From Nonomuraea muscovyensis (GTDB lineage Bacteria; Actinomycetota; Actinomycetes; Streptosporangiales; Streptosporangiaceae), in NCBI RefSeq assembly GCF_014207745.1, contig NZ_JACHJB010000001.1, forward strand, positions 1,426,001 through 1,490,000: a stretch of 64,000 nucleotides of DNA. The letters are read 5' to 3'. Shown here piece by piece: positions 17,514-25,297 of the stretch (its first letter is position 1; each line of letters opens with the position of its first letter). The position numbers and the translations under genes were made by a program. A model generated the notes under the pieces. That model saw nothing but the letters and a program-made list of their open reading frames with translations. It was not told the DNA's origin and did not search any database.

Positions 17514-18680
17514 TCATCCTCTGCGCTGATTGAGCACGATGACGGCGCCACCGAAGGTCACCAGCGCCGCGAGCACGCCGCCGCCGTACAGCAGCAACCG
17601 CCACGGCTCGGTGCCCGGCTGCGACGGCACCGGCGAGTCCTCGCCCGCCCCGAAGTGCGTGTCGCCGGGCACCCCGGCGGCCGGTTCGGCGGCCGCCAAT
17701 TTCTCGGCCGCGTCGAGCGCGGCGCCCGCGTCGACCACCCCGAACCCGGTCTTGTCGTCGTATCCCGCCGCCGGTCGGCCCCTGGCTCCGGCGGCCAGCG
17801 CCTGGGCGACCTGTTCGGGGCGCAGGCGGGGCTGACGCGACTTGACCAGGGCGGCCACCCCGGCGACGAGCGCGCCGGCCGAGCTGGTGCCCCGGGACAG
17901 CTCGTAGCCGCCATCACGCCTGACGACGGGCACGTCCACGCCGGGCGCGGCGACGAGAACGGACAGGTTGTCGCTGCTGAACGAGGCCTGCCTGCCCTGC
18001 TTGTCCACCGCGGCCACGCCGATGACGCCCGGATAGCCGGCGGGGAAGCTCCAGTAGGAGGTGCCGTTCATCTCGGTGTAGCCCGTCTGCCCGTCGTTGC
18101 CGACGGCGGCGACCAGCACGACGCCCTTGCCCAGCGCGTACGAGACGGCCTCCCGCTCCGACCGGTGCGGCCCGTAGCTGCCGATCGACATGCTGACGAC
18201 CTTGGCACCGTGGTTGACGGCGTAGCGCAGGGCCCGCGCCAGCGGGCTCTCCCGCCCGGCCGGCTGCCGGGGCTCGGGGTCGATCGTGCCGAGGTCGGGG
18301 TCCTCGGTCACGGCCAGCGGGATCGACAGCACCCGCGCCTCGGGGGCGACGCCGACCAGCCCCTGGCCGGCACCCGACCCGGCGATGAGCGCCGCCATCG
18401 CGGTGCCGTGGCGGCCCGGCCGGGCCTCGCGCTGCACGGTGGGCGCGCTCATGTCGGGCGCAGTGGTCACCCGGCCGCGAAGCTCCTTGACGCGCACGTC
18501 CACCAGGCTGTCGATCACGGCCACGGTGACACCCTTGCCCTTGGTGACGGCCCACGCCTGCTCGACGTTGAGCGCGTCCAGCACCCACTGCTGCTGCTCG
18601 CGGACGGGCGGGGGCGCCGCGGCGGCGGGTGCCTGGAACGCGAGCGCGGCGGCGGTCAGCCCGCGGACGAGGGTCAGCAC
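17514..18680 (-). CDS. Type VII secretion-associated serine protease, mycosin-like (copy 1)
   Basis: 388 residues: signal peptide (LTLVRGLTAAALAFQAPAAAA), subtilase S8 domain and a C-terminal membrane helix (LLLYGGGVLAALVTFGGAVIVL). Catalytic Asp in VAVIDSLVDV (about residue 54; the usual DSGV is DSLV), His in GRHGTAMAALIAG (about 91), oxyanion Asn in VAAVGNDG, Ser in RGTSSAGALVAG (about 263). This anchored, outward-facing layout is that of MycP. The GTG start overlaps the upstream gene in GTGCTGA. It forms a unit with the anchored Cys-containing protein upstream, and the same two-gene unit is repeated directly next door. No EccB, EccC, EccD or WXG100 gene is in the window, so the link to a type VII system is by family only. 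Confidence 0.88.
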   Translation of the reverse strand: MLTLVRGLTAAALAFQAPAAAAPPPVREQQQWVLDALNVEQAWAVTKGKGVTVAVIDSLVDVRVKELRGRVTTAPDMSAPTVQREARPGRHGTAMAALIAGSGAGQGLVGVAPEARVLSIPLAVTEDPDLGTIDPEPRQPAGRESPLARALRYAVNHGAKVVSMSIGSYGPHRSEREAVSYALGKGVVLVAAVGNDGQTGYTEMNGTSYWSFPAGYPGVIGVAAVDKQGRQASFSSDNLSVLVAAPGVDVPVVRRDGGYELSRGTSSAGALVAGVAALVKSRQPRLRPEQVAQALAAGARGRPAAGYDDKTGFGVVDAGAALDAAEKLAAAEPAAGVPGDTHFGAGEDSPVPSQPGTEPWRLLLYGGGVLAALVTFGGAVIVLNQRRG

Positions 18681-19576
18681 ACGTTCCCCTGGGTGCAGGG
18701 CGGCACCTTGGGCGGGTCCGCGAGGAAGTAGGCGATCTGGTTGCCGATCGACCGGGCGGCCGGCCACAGCTCGCTGTGCAGCGTCTCCTCCGGCGGGATC
18801 GCCACCCGGGTCCGGCCGTCGGCGTAGCCGCCTGTGGAGAAGACGATGTACGGCCCGGCGCCCACCCAGCCGGTGCGCTGGCGCTGCTCGGTGCCGAACC
18901 GCTCGGTGGCCGTGCCGGGGAAGGCGACGGGCAGCACGCCGACCCGGTCGTCCTGGGTGAGCGCCTCGGACGCGGCCACCCGCGACTCCTCGTCCTCCAG
19001 CACGGCGACGCCGACGGTGAAGACGAACGCGGCCGTCTGGTCGACGTAGGTGGCGCGCAGCAGGGTGACGCAGCCGTGCTCGTCGAGGGCGCCCGCCACG
19101 GAGGCGTCCACGGCGTCGCGGCAGTCGGCCGCGGGGGCGATGCCGACGCGCCGGGCGTACTGCTGGGCCCGGTCGAGCCCGAGATACTTCACCTCTTCGG
19201 GGAACACCCCGGACGCCGGCCATGCCTGCCAGCGCCGCGCGACCTCCTCCTGCTGGTAGCGATGCTGCTCGCCGGGGGTGAGCGGGCGGGCCCGGGTCTC
19301 GGCGAACAGCCCGATGGTGCCGAGCAGGACGACGACGACCGACATGGCCAGCACGCCGCCGACGAGCACCACGAACCAGCGGCGGTAGCGGACGCCCTGC
19401 CGCAGCTCCGCCCCCTCGGCCAGCCGCCTGGCCTCGGTGGCGCGGCGGGGCGAGGCCCCCGGCCAGGCGGGCACGCGCGTACGACGGCCGGCCGGGGTGC
19501 CGAGCGGGTTGGTCCGTCCCGGCGTGGTTCCCCCGGCGCGTGGCAGCCCTGAGGTCGTCCTACGTGCCTTCACCAC
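18674..19576 (-). CDS. Membrane-anchored extracytoplasmic protein paired with mycosin (copy 1)
   Basis: 300 residues: a basic, Pro-rich cytosolic N-terminus of about 65 residues, one membrane helix (WFVVLVGGVLAMSVVVVLLG), then an extracytoplasmic domain. It shares with the neighbouring copy the features RW-AWPA--VFP, a Cys-containing IAPAADC, EHGCVTLLRATYVD, VAFPGT and a Cys pair near the end. Four conserved cysteines could make two disulfides outside the cell; the last Cys is imposed by the GTGCTGA junction with mycosin. GTG 19576 or 19573 follows GAGGCG. No enzyme motif is visible. Repeated pairing with mycosin suggests a partner, chaperone or substrate of the protease (inference). Confidence 0.75.
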   Translation of the reverse strand: MVKARRTTSGLPRAGGTTPGRTNPLGTPAGRRTRVPAWPGASPRRATEARRLAEGAELRQGVRYRRWFVVLVGGVLAMSVVVVLLGTIGLFAETRARPLTPGEQHRYQQEEVARRWQAWPASGVFPEEVKYLGLDRAQQYARRVGIAPAADCRDAVDASVAGALDEHGCVTLLRATYVDQTAAFVFTVGVAVLEDEESRVAASEALTQDDRVGVLPVAFPGTATERFGTEQRQRTGWVGAGPYIVFSTGGYADGRTRVAIPPEETLHSELWPAARSIGNQIAYFLADPPKVPPCTQGNVC

Positions 19577-19630
19577 CGCCTCGTTCCCCGGCTCGGTTTC
19601 GTGTCTATTTCGTCCCCCTCGGTGAGCGGA

Positions 19631-20869
19631 TCATGCCTCTTGGGAGCTCTGTGCCCGCCGTACCCGTCTGACCAGGACGTACATCGACGCCAGCGAGGTC
19701 AGCGCGCCGGCGGTGGCCGCCGCGGCGATCGTGCCGTAGACCGTGACCGCGGTGTGGTCGCGGGCGACGACGGCGATCGGCCCTCGGGAGCCCGCCCCGA
19801 TCGGCGCGGCCGGGTCGTGGGCCCGTGGGCCGGTCGCGGTCTCGGTGTGCCGGGCCAGGCGGCGGGCCTCGGCGAGGGCTCGGGCGGCGTTCACCACGCC
19901 GAAGCCGGTGCCCGTGTCGTAGCCGCCCGGTGGCCGGTCGGTCGCGCTCGCGGCGAGGGCCTGCACCACCAACGGCGGCGACATATCCGGATATCTCGCC
20001 TTTATCAGTGCGGCTACGCCGGACACCAGCGCGGTCGCCTGCGAGGTGCCCTGGCCCACCCAGTAGGCGTCGCCGGGCCCCGCCCCCATGATGTCGACGC
20101 CGGGGGCGGCCAGCAGGACCGAGGCGTTCCAGTTGGAGAACGTCGCGCGCCGCAGCCTCCGGTCGGTCGCCCCCACCGACACCACGCCGGGGAAGGCCGC
20201 CGGATAGGAGTAGGGGGCGAACCCGGCGCGGCCGGCCTTGGCCGCCCCTTCGTTGCCCGCCGCGGCGACCAGCACGACGCCCTTGGAGATGGCGTAGCGG
20301 ACCGCGGCCCGCTCCTCCTTGGTGGCCAGCTCCTTGGAGATCGACATGTTGATCACGTGGGCGCCCCGGTCGACGGCGTAGCGGATGCCCCTGGCCACCA
20401 CGTTCTCGAAGCGCCGGGCCGTGTTGAACCGGACGAAGCCCGGCTCCTCGTCCTCCAGGATCACCCGCACCGACAGGACCCGGGCCGCGGGCGCCACGCC
20501 GATGACGCCCTGCCCGCCGCCGGGCCCGTGCCCGTGCCCGGCGATCAGCGAGGCCATGTACGTGCCGTGCAGCCGGCGCGGGGGCACGCCGGGCGGGTTG
20601 GCTCCGGCGGTGAAGTCGCGGCCCACGGTGACCGAACCGGCCAGGTCGCGGTGGCCCGGATCGACACCCGAGTCGAGCACGGCCACTGTGACACCGGCCC
20701 CCTTGCTGGTCCGCCACGCCCTGGACAGGTCGAGCGTGTCGATCACCGGCTGCTGCACGCCGCGCACGTCGTCGGCCAGGGCGGGCGACGCCCCGGCCAC
20801 CGGCACGGCCACGGCTCCGGCCACCGCGCAGGTCAGTCCGGCCACGACCAGCGCGGCCCGGCTCAGCAC
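19631..20869 (-). CDS. Type VII secretion-associated serine protease, mycosin-like (copy 2)
   Basis: 412 residues with the same architecture as copy 1: signal peptide, S8 domain, C-terminal membrane helix (VYGTIAAAATAGALTSLASM) and a basic tail. Catalytic Asp in VAVLDSGVDPGH (about residue 63), His in RLHGTYMASLIAG (about 100), Asn in VAAAGNEG, Ser in GQGTSQATALVSG (about 273). It retains the canonical DSGV missing from copy 1. GTG 20869 is chosen over GTG 20875 because AAGGAG then lies five nt upstream, and the start then overlaps the upstream stop in GTGCTGA, as in copy 1. Sequence divergence from copy 1 indicates an old duplication. Confidence 0.88.
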   Translation of the reverse strand: MLSRAALVVAGLTCAVAGAVAVPVAGASPALADDVRGVQQPVIDTLDLSRAWRTSKGAGVTVAVLDSGVDPGHRDLAGSVTVGRDFTAGANPPGVPPRRLHGTYMASLIAGHGHGPGGGQGVIGVAPAARVLSVRVILEDEEPGFVRFNTARRFENVVARGIRYAVDRGAHVINMSISKELATKEERAAVRYAISKGVVLVAAAGNEGAAKAGRAGFAPYSYPAAFPGVVSVGATDRRLRRATFSNWNASVLLAAPGVDIMGAGPGDAYWVGQGTSQATALVSGVAALIKARYPDMSPPLVVQALAASATDRPPGGYDTGTGFGVVNAARALAEARRLARHTETATGPRAHDPAAPIGAGSRGPIAVVARDHTAVTVYGTIAAAATAGALTSLASMYVLVRRVRRAQSSQEA

Positions 20870-21585
20870 CGCCACTCCTTCGAGGCGCAGTCGGGCATGC
20901 GCGGCGTGGTCAGGGACACCAGGACCCGCTCGGAGATCTCGGCCGCGAAGGCGAAGATGGCCGGGCGCTGCTCGGCGACGGCCCGCGCGGGCCGCCCGTC
21001 CACCTGCCCGGCCGTGGTCAGCACCACGTACGGCCCGGCCTGGCGGACGGAGGCGGCCTGCCGTACGGACGGGGTGAACCGGTGGGACACCGTGCCGGGG
21101 AAGGCCAGCGGGCGCAGGCCGGGCGCCGGGGCGCCCCCGGCGGGGAAGGCCGCCTTGGCCCGCGCGGCGGCGAACTCGTCGGGCAGCGCCACGACGCCGA
21201 CCGTGACGAGAACACCTCGCAGTTCGTCGATGTAGGTGGCGCGCAGCACGGCGAGGCAGCCGGCCTCGCGCAGCGCCCCGGCCGCCCCGGCGTCGACGGA
21301 GGCGGCGCAGTCGGTGCGCGGCGAGATGCCGATCCGGGTGGCGCGTTCCCTGCCGCCCTGCTCGGCGGCGTAGGGCAGCGCGGCGGGGAAGACGCTCCCG
21401 GCCGGCCAGGCGCGCCAGCGCTCGGCCACCTCGCGCTTGGCGGCGGTGTGCAGCTCGGCTCGGGTGGGCCCCCTGGTCAGCTCGGCGCCCGCCGCGCCGG
21501 CCGACACCCAGGCGGCCACCGCGCAGACGAGCGTCAGCACGGAGGCCACCACCAGGGCGGGCCAGCAGGGGCGGGCGAGGTCCAC
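20863..21585 (-). CDS. Membrane-anchored extracytoplasmic protein paired with mycosin (copy 2)
   Basis: 240 residues. It lacks the long cytosolic leader of copy 1 and starts almost directly with a membrane helix (ALVVASVLTLVCAVAAWVSA). The extracytoplasmic part matches copy 1: ERWRAWPAGSVFP, ISPRTDC, EAGCLAVLRATYIDE, LAFPGTVSHRF, and PDC plus a final Cys. It is translationally coupled to mycosin copy 2 through GTGCTGA. The gene pair 19631-21585 is a paralogue of 17514-19576. Function unknown; most likely a surface partner of the adjacent protease. Confidence 0.72.
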   Translation of the reverse strand: MDLARPCWPALVVASVLTLVCAVAAWVSAGAAGAELTRGPTRAELHTAAKREVAERWRAWPAGSVFPAALPYAAEQGGRERATRIGISPRTDCAASVDAGAAGALREAGCLAVLRATYIDELRGVLVTVGVVALPDEFAAARAKAAFPAGGAPAPGLRPLAFPGTVSHRFTPSVRQAASVRQAGPYVVLTTAGQVDGRPARAVAEQRPAIFAFAAEISERVLVSLTTPRMPDCASKEWRC

Positions 21586-21652
21586 GGCACCGACTTTAAT
21601 GCGGGCGTCCCGGTGTCATCCGCGAAAACCGGGACCCCCGACGAAACCGGAA

Positions 21653-22834
21653 TCAGTAGGACGGCAGGCTGGGGTCGACGGCCTTGACCCAGCTCAGCAC
21701 GCCTCCGCCGACGTGGACGGCGTCGGAGAAGCCGGCGTTCTTGACAATGGCCAGCGCCTCGGCCGAACGCGCGCCCGACTTGCAGTGGAGCACGATGCGC
21801 TTGTCCTGCGGCAGCTTCTCCAGGGCGGAGCCGTTGAGGAACTCACCCTTGGGGATCAGCGTGGCGCCCGGGATCGACACGATCTCGTACTCGTTCGGCT
21901 CGCGGACGTCGACGAGGAAGATGTTCTCGCCGTTGTCCTGCATGGCCTTGAGCTCCAGCGCGGTGATCGTGGAGCCCGACGCGGCCTCGGCGGCCTCGTC
22001 GGAGATGGCCCCGCAGAACGCCTCGTAGTCGTCGAGCAGCGCGGTGACCGTGGGGTTCTTGCCGCACAGGACGCACTCGGGGTCCTTGCGGACCTTGACG
22101 TCGCGGTACTTCATCTCCAGGGCGTCGTAGATCATCAGCCGCCCGACCAGCGGGTCGCCGATGCCGGTGAGGAGCTTGATGGCCTCGTTGACCTGGATGG
22201 AGCCGACAGAGGCGCACAGCACGCCGAGCACGCCGCCCTCGGCGCACGAGGGCACCATGCCGGGAGGCGGGGGCTCGGGGTAGAGGCAGCGGTAGCAGGG
22301 GCCGTGCTCGGCCCAGAACACGCTCGCCTGGCCGTCGAACCGGTAGATCGAGCCCCACACGTACGGCTTGCCGAGCAGCACGGCCGCGTCGTTGACCATG
22401 TAGCGGGTGGCGAAGTTGTCGGTGCCGTCGACGATGAGGTCGTAGCCGGAGAAGATCTCCATCACGTTGTCGTTGGTCAGCGCCGTGTTGTGGACGACGA
22501 CGTCGATCAGCGGGTTGATCTCGCGGACGGACGCCGCGGCGCTCTCGGCCTTGGGCCGGCCGACGTCGGACTGGCCGTGGATGACCTGGCGCTGCAGGTT
22601 GGACTCGTCGACGACGTCGAAGTCGATGATGCCGAGCGTCCCGACGCCGGCCGCCGCGAGGTACAGCAGCGCGGGCGAGCCCAGGCCGCCGGCGCCCACG
22701 CAGAGCACCTTGGCGTTCTTCAGCCGCTTCTGCCCGGCCATCCCCACGTCGGGGATGATCAGGTGGCGCGAGTAGCGGCGCACTTCGTCAACGGTCAGCT
22801 CGGCGGCCGGCTCGACCAGCGGTGGCAAGGACAC
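21653..22834 (-). CDS. moeZ: Adenylyltransferase/sulfurtransferase MoeZ
   Basis: 393 residues. An N-terminal E1-like ThiF/MoeB domain (nucleotide motif VGAGGLGSPALLYLAAAGVG, DGTDNFATRY, zinc cysteines CYRC and CVLC) is fused to a C-terminal rhodanese domain with active-site loop HCKSGARSAEA (Cys about residue 351). It adenylates the C-terminal Gly of MoaD/ThiS/CysO-type sulfur carriers and transfers sulfur to them for molybdopterin, cysteine and thio-metabolite synthesis. GTG start with GGGAGC seven nt upstream. It stands alone between the mycosin unit and the hydrolase, comparable to M. tuberculosis moeB1 (Rv3206c). Confidence 0.95.
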   Translation of the reverse strand: MSLPPLVEPAAELTVDEVRRYSRHLIIPDVGMAGQKRLKNAKVLCVGAGGLGSPALLYLAAAGVGTLGIIDFDVVDESNLQRQVIHGQSDVGRPKAESAAASVREINPLIDVVVHNTALTNDNVMEIFSGYDLIVDGTDNFATRYMVNDAAVLLGKPYVWGSIYRFDGQASVFWAEHGPCYRCLYPEPPPPGMVPSCAEGGVLGVLCASVGSIQVNEAIKLLTGIGDPLVGRLMIYDALEMKYRDVKVRKDPECVLCGKNPTVTALLDDYEAFCGAISDEAAEAASGSTITALELKAMQDNGENIFLVDVREPNEYEIVSIPGATLIPKGEFLNGSALEKLPQDKRIVLHCKSGARSAEALAIVKNAGFSDAVHVGGGVLSWVKAVDPSLPSY

Positions 22835-22877
22835 TGTCTACGCTCCCATTGCAGGGGGACCTATCTCCTGTTGAAAC

Positions 22878-23777
22878 CTAGCTGCCGAGTGGGGCATTCC
22901 CCAATCGTGTCTCACCTATGAGACGGCGGGCCTCCGCGGCCACGACGCCGGGCATCTCCATCATCGCCACGTGCCCCGCCCGTGGCAGCAGCACCAACCG
23001 CACCTGCGGGAACGTACGGCCTGCCTTGGCGGCCATGGCGGGGCGCACCAGCCGGTCGTGCCGGCCGTGGATGATCAGGGTCGGCGCCCGGACCCGGGCG
23101 GCCTGGCTCCACAGGTTGTCCTCGCCGCGCCGGAAGTACTCCGCGACGATGCCCCGGGCGGAACCGATCATGGCCGCGGCCGCGTGGGGCAGGTCGTCGC
23201 GCCGGCGCAACTCCTCGACGGCATCGTGCAGCCGTACAGGGTGGACCAAGCCCATGTCGGCCCAGACCATCGCGAAGGAGGCGCTGATCCGCTGCTCGGC
23301 CGGGACGAACCGGAGCCGGTCGGCCACCCACTCCCCGAGGCGGGGCGTCGCGGCGGCGGCCACACGCACGGGCCCGTACCTGGGCAGCAGGTCCGGCAGG
23401 GCGGGTGAGACGAGCGTGAGCGAGCGCACCAGGTCGGGCCGCTGCGCGGCGACCCGGACGGACACCGCGCCGCCGAGCGAGTTGCCGAACAGGTGGGCCG
23501 GTCCGGTCTCCTCCATCAGCCCGATCACGGCGCGGGCGTGCGCGGCGATGGTGTAGTCGCCGTTGGCCGGCGCGGGCGAGAAGCCCGCTCCCGGCAGGTC
23601 GACGGCGTGGCCGGTGACGTCGTCCTTGAGCTCGTCCATCAGGTCGGTCCAGTTGGTGGCGGCCCCGGCCAGCCCGTGCACGAAGACCGCCCGCTCGGGC
23701 GCCCCCTCGGGGGTGGATCTGACGTGCACCGAGCCCACCATGCGTCCTGGCCAGTGCGGGATCGGCTCTGCGGTCAT
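22878..23777 (-). CDS. Alpha/beta hydrolase (LipV-like)
   Basis: 299 residues. Oxyanion region VFVHGLAGAATNW, nucleophile elbow GNSLGG, acid in IIHGRHDRLV, and His in PRAGHVAMMEMP complete a Ser-Asp-His triad. The ATG is preceded by GAGGAAGG at ideal spacing. Without a signal peptide it should be cytosolic. It is co-oriented with moeZ, 43 nt apart. The position relative to moeZ, ATL and adnAB recalls lipV (Rv3203) in M. tuberculosis. Substrate unknown. Confidence 0.88.
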   Translation of the reverse strand: MTAEPIPHWPGRMVGSVHVRSTPEGAPERAVFVHGLAGAATNWTDLMDELKDDVTGHAVDLPGAGFSPAPANGDYTIAAHARAVIGLMEETGPAHLFGNSLGGAVSVRVAAQRPDLVRSLTLVSPALPDLLPRYGPVRVAAAATPRLGEWVADRLRFVPAEQRISASFAMVWADMGLVHPVRLHDAVEELRRRDDLPHAAAAMIGSARGIVAEYFRRGEDNLWSQAARVRAPTLIIHGRHDRLVRPAMAAKAGRTFPQVRLVLLPRAGHVAMMEMPGVVAAEARRLIGETRLGNAPLGS

Positions 23778-24127
23778 ACGCCTTCCTCCTCGCTCACTCC
23801 ACGATAACCACCCGGCCAGACCTTACCATTCACGGACATATACGACTTAACGCCCTTTATTGGGACTCGATGCGACTTATCCGGGCTGTCCGGACCCCCC
23901 GACATAGGGGCAAAACGGACATATCCCGCCAAGTCATTTCATAAATGCTTAATGAGAGCAATGAGAGCGTTACCCTATAGCAAAACGCCACGATTCTCGT
24001 TTGCGCCGCCCCCTCGCCGGAAATGAAAAGCCACGGATGACGCATTTGATCGCCATCCACGACATTCTCCATTCGTAGCGGAAAATGTCGAAGAACCAGG
24101 GCAACCGATCCTTTAGGGGGGAACTCA
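23778..24127. promoter_or_regulatory. 350-nt AT-rich intergenic region with leader of the first secreted-protein gene
   Basis: No convincing gene. The region is clearly less GC-rich than its surroundings and lies between divergent genes, so it should hold both promoters. It contains the AATGAGAGC tandem repeat, CTATAG at about 23975, and a leader ending in TAGGGGGGAACTCAATG, a strong ribosome binding site. The downstream part (GAAAAGCCACGGATGACGC) resembles the leader of the second copy (GAAAAACGCACGGATGGCG), so the control region was duplicated with the gene. Confidence 0.6.
23951..23968. repeat. Perfect 9-bp tandem repeat upstream of the secreted triplet
   Basis: AATGAGAGC occurs twice with no spacer in the long AT-richer region before the first secreted-protein gene. 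Its place about 160 nt upstream of the start suits an activator or repressor site; no regulator can be named. Confidence 0.45.
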
Positions 24128-24457
24128 ATGCCCACGTTCAAGAGCGCAATCGCAGGCCTCTCCCTGGCCACCGCCATGACCGGCGGGGTCGTCGCCCTCG
24201 GCGCGGCCACCACCGCGACCGCCGCGGGCGCCGCCACCGTCACCACCACCGCGAGCGACTTCAGCATGGGCTGCTGGAGCGGCTGGCGTTGCTGGGGCGG
24301 CTGGCGTCACCGCGGCCGTTCCGGCCGCCAGAAGGTGAAGGTGCACGTCCACATCCACAACAACAACCACAACGACAACGACAACGACGCCGACGCCGAC
24401 GCGTTCGCCCTGTCGGGTGGCCGCGGCGTCCTCGGTGCGAACGGCCTCGGCCGCTAA
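24128..24457 (+). CDS. Small secreted protein with alternating KVKVHVH...DNDNDADADA tail (copy 1)
   Basis: 109 residues. The signal peptide (KSAIAGLSLATAMTGGVVAL) ends near ATTATAAGA. The mature protein has a Cys/Trp/Gly loop (GCWSGWRCWGGW), a basic linker, then a segment from KVKVHVHIHNNN to NDNDNDADADAFA in which every second residue is charged or polar: Lys, then His, then Asp. The opposite positions run Val/Ile, Asn, Ala. This predicts one long beta strand with opposite charges at its two ends. The ATG follows GGGGGGAA, and the gene has its own downstream terminator. Copies 2 and 3 follow directly. I know no named family. Surface fibril or matrix protein is the best inference; metal binding by His/Asp is an alternative. 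Confidence 0.8.
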   Translation: MPTFKSAIAGLSLATAMTGGVVALGAATTATAAGAATVTTTASDFSMGCWSGWRCWGGWRHRGRSGRQKVKVHVHIHNNNHNDNDNDADADAFALSGGRGVLGANGLGR

Positions 24458-24511
24458 GCCGGACGCGCTCCTGGGAGCGCATGGTCGGCCGGGCCGCCAG
24501 CCGGCCGGTCG

Positions 24512-24584
24512 AGGTGAGCCACGGGCTCACGCCTGAATGCCTGTGTTCGCCGGGGTCGTCGTTTCCGAGACGAGCGACGACCCC
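24512..24584 (+). terminator. Double hairpin after secreted-protein copy 1
   Basis: A small hairpin (GTGAGC/GCTCAC) is followed by a perfect 10-bp stem (GGGGTCGTCG at 24552-24561 with CGACGACCCC at 24575-24584). There is no U-tract, as is usual in actinomycetes. Confidence 0.75.
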
Positions 24585-24763
24585 CCGCACGGAACTCCGG
24601 CATTTCGCTGGACGATGACAGGACCGGCCCTGGACCGGAGAATTTTCCAGGAATATTCGGCGCCTCCGACGCCCTGTCGCCGGAGCGCTTTCCATAGCGC
24701 CATTCCGCGACGGAGAAAAACGCACGGATGGCGTATCGGGCACCATTCATTGGGGGATATCCC

Positions 24764-25087
24764 ATGGGTCTGTTCAAGCACGCGATCGCCGGCCTCGTGG
24801 CCGCCACGGCCATGACCGGTGGAGCCGTCGCCCTCGGCGCGGCCACCACCGTGTCCACCGCCGCTGCCGCGACGACCACCACGGCCTCGGCCGACCACAC
24901 CCTGGGCGGCTGCGGTGGCGGCTGGGGCCGTCGCTGCGGCGGCTGGGGCTGGCGCAGCCGTGGCCACCACGGCCAGGGCCGCCAGCGGGTCAAGCTGCGC
25001 ATCCACATCCACAACAACAACGTCAACGACAACGACAACGACGCGGACGCCGACGCCTTCGCGTTCTCCCGGGGCGAGGACGACTGA
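24764..25087 (+). CDS. Small secreted protein with alternating tail (copy 2)
   Basis: 107 residues. The ATG at 24764 follows GGGGGAT; an upstream in-frame ATG (24728) would spoil the signal peptide. Signal peptide HAIAGLVAATAMTGGAVALG, then GGCGGGWGRRCGGWGW (two Cys spaced by seven residues), a basic GHHGQGRQR linker and the tail from RVKLRIHIHNNN to VNDNDNDADADAFA, ending FSRGEDD. The tail is almost identical to that of copy 3, while signal and linker regions differ more, so selection acts on the tail and the Cys loop. Transcribed alone, given terminators on both sides. Role unknown; probably extracellular. Confidence 0.8.
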   Translation: MGLFKHAIAGLVAATAMTGGAVALGAATTVSTAAAATTTTASADHTLGGCGGGWGRRCGGWGWRSRGHHGQGRQRVKLRIHIHNNNVNDNDNDADADAFAFSRGEDD

Positions 25088-25128
25088 ACCGTGAGGCGCT
25101 CCGAGGGGGCGCCCGCCGGCCGGTCGTG

Positions 25129-25227
25129 AACGCGCCGGAGTGAGCCGCGAGCTCACCACCAAGTGCCTGTGTCCGCAGGGTAGGCGCCGCTCGCCGAATC
25201 GAGCGGCGCCTACGCGGCCACAGGCAC
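25129..25227 (+). terminator. Nested hairpin terminator after secreted-protein copy 2
   Basis: After GTGAGC/GCTCAC, an outer stem GTGCCTGTG (25163-25171) pairs with CACAGGCAC (25219-25227) and encloses a perfect 14-bp stem (25180-25193 with 25200-25213, loop CCGAAT). The GTGAGC element and GCCTGTGT are shared with the 3' region of copy 1. Confidence 0.8.
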
Positions 25228-25297
25228 TCGCATGACCCGGAAGACCCGGTCCCGGACCGGGCAGCGCAATCACTCACCACTTCGTTCGGAGATCCGC

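Noticed and set aside
4288-20875. Shared C-terminal Cys of AdnA and both mycosin partners as a functional motif
   Set aside because: Each gene ends in GTGCTGA, the overlap with the next GTG start; this junction forces TGC before TGA, so the last Cys is a by-product. Internal conserved Cys of the mycosin partners remain meaningful.
17514-21585. Complete type VII (ESX) secretion locus
   Set aside because: Only mycosins and their partners are present; no EccB, EccC, EccD, EccE or WXG100 genes are in the window.
23857-24267. 136-codon minus-strand frame across the leader of the secreted triplet
   Set aside because: It starts inside and antisense to secreted copy 1 and runs into AT-rich control DNA; no ribosome binding site or family features.
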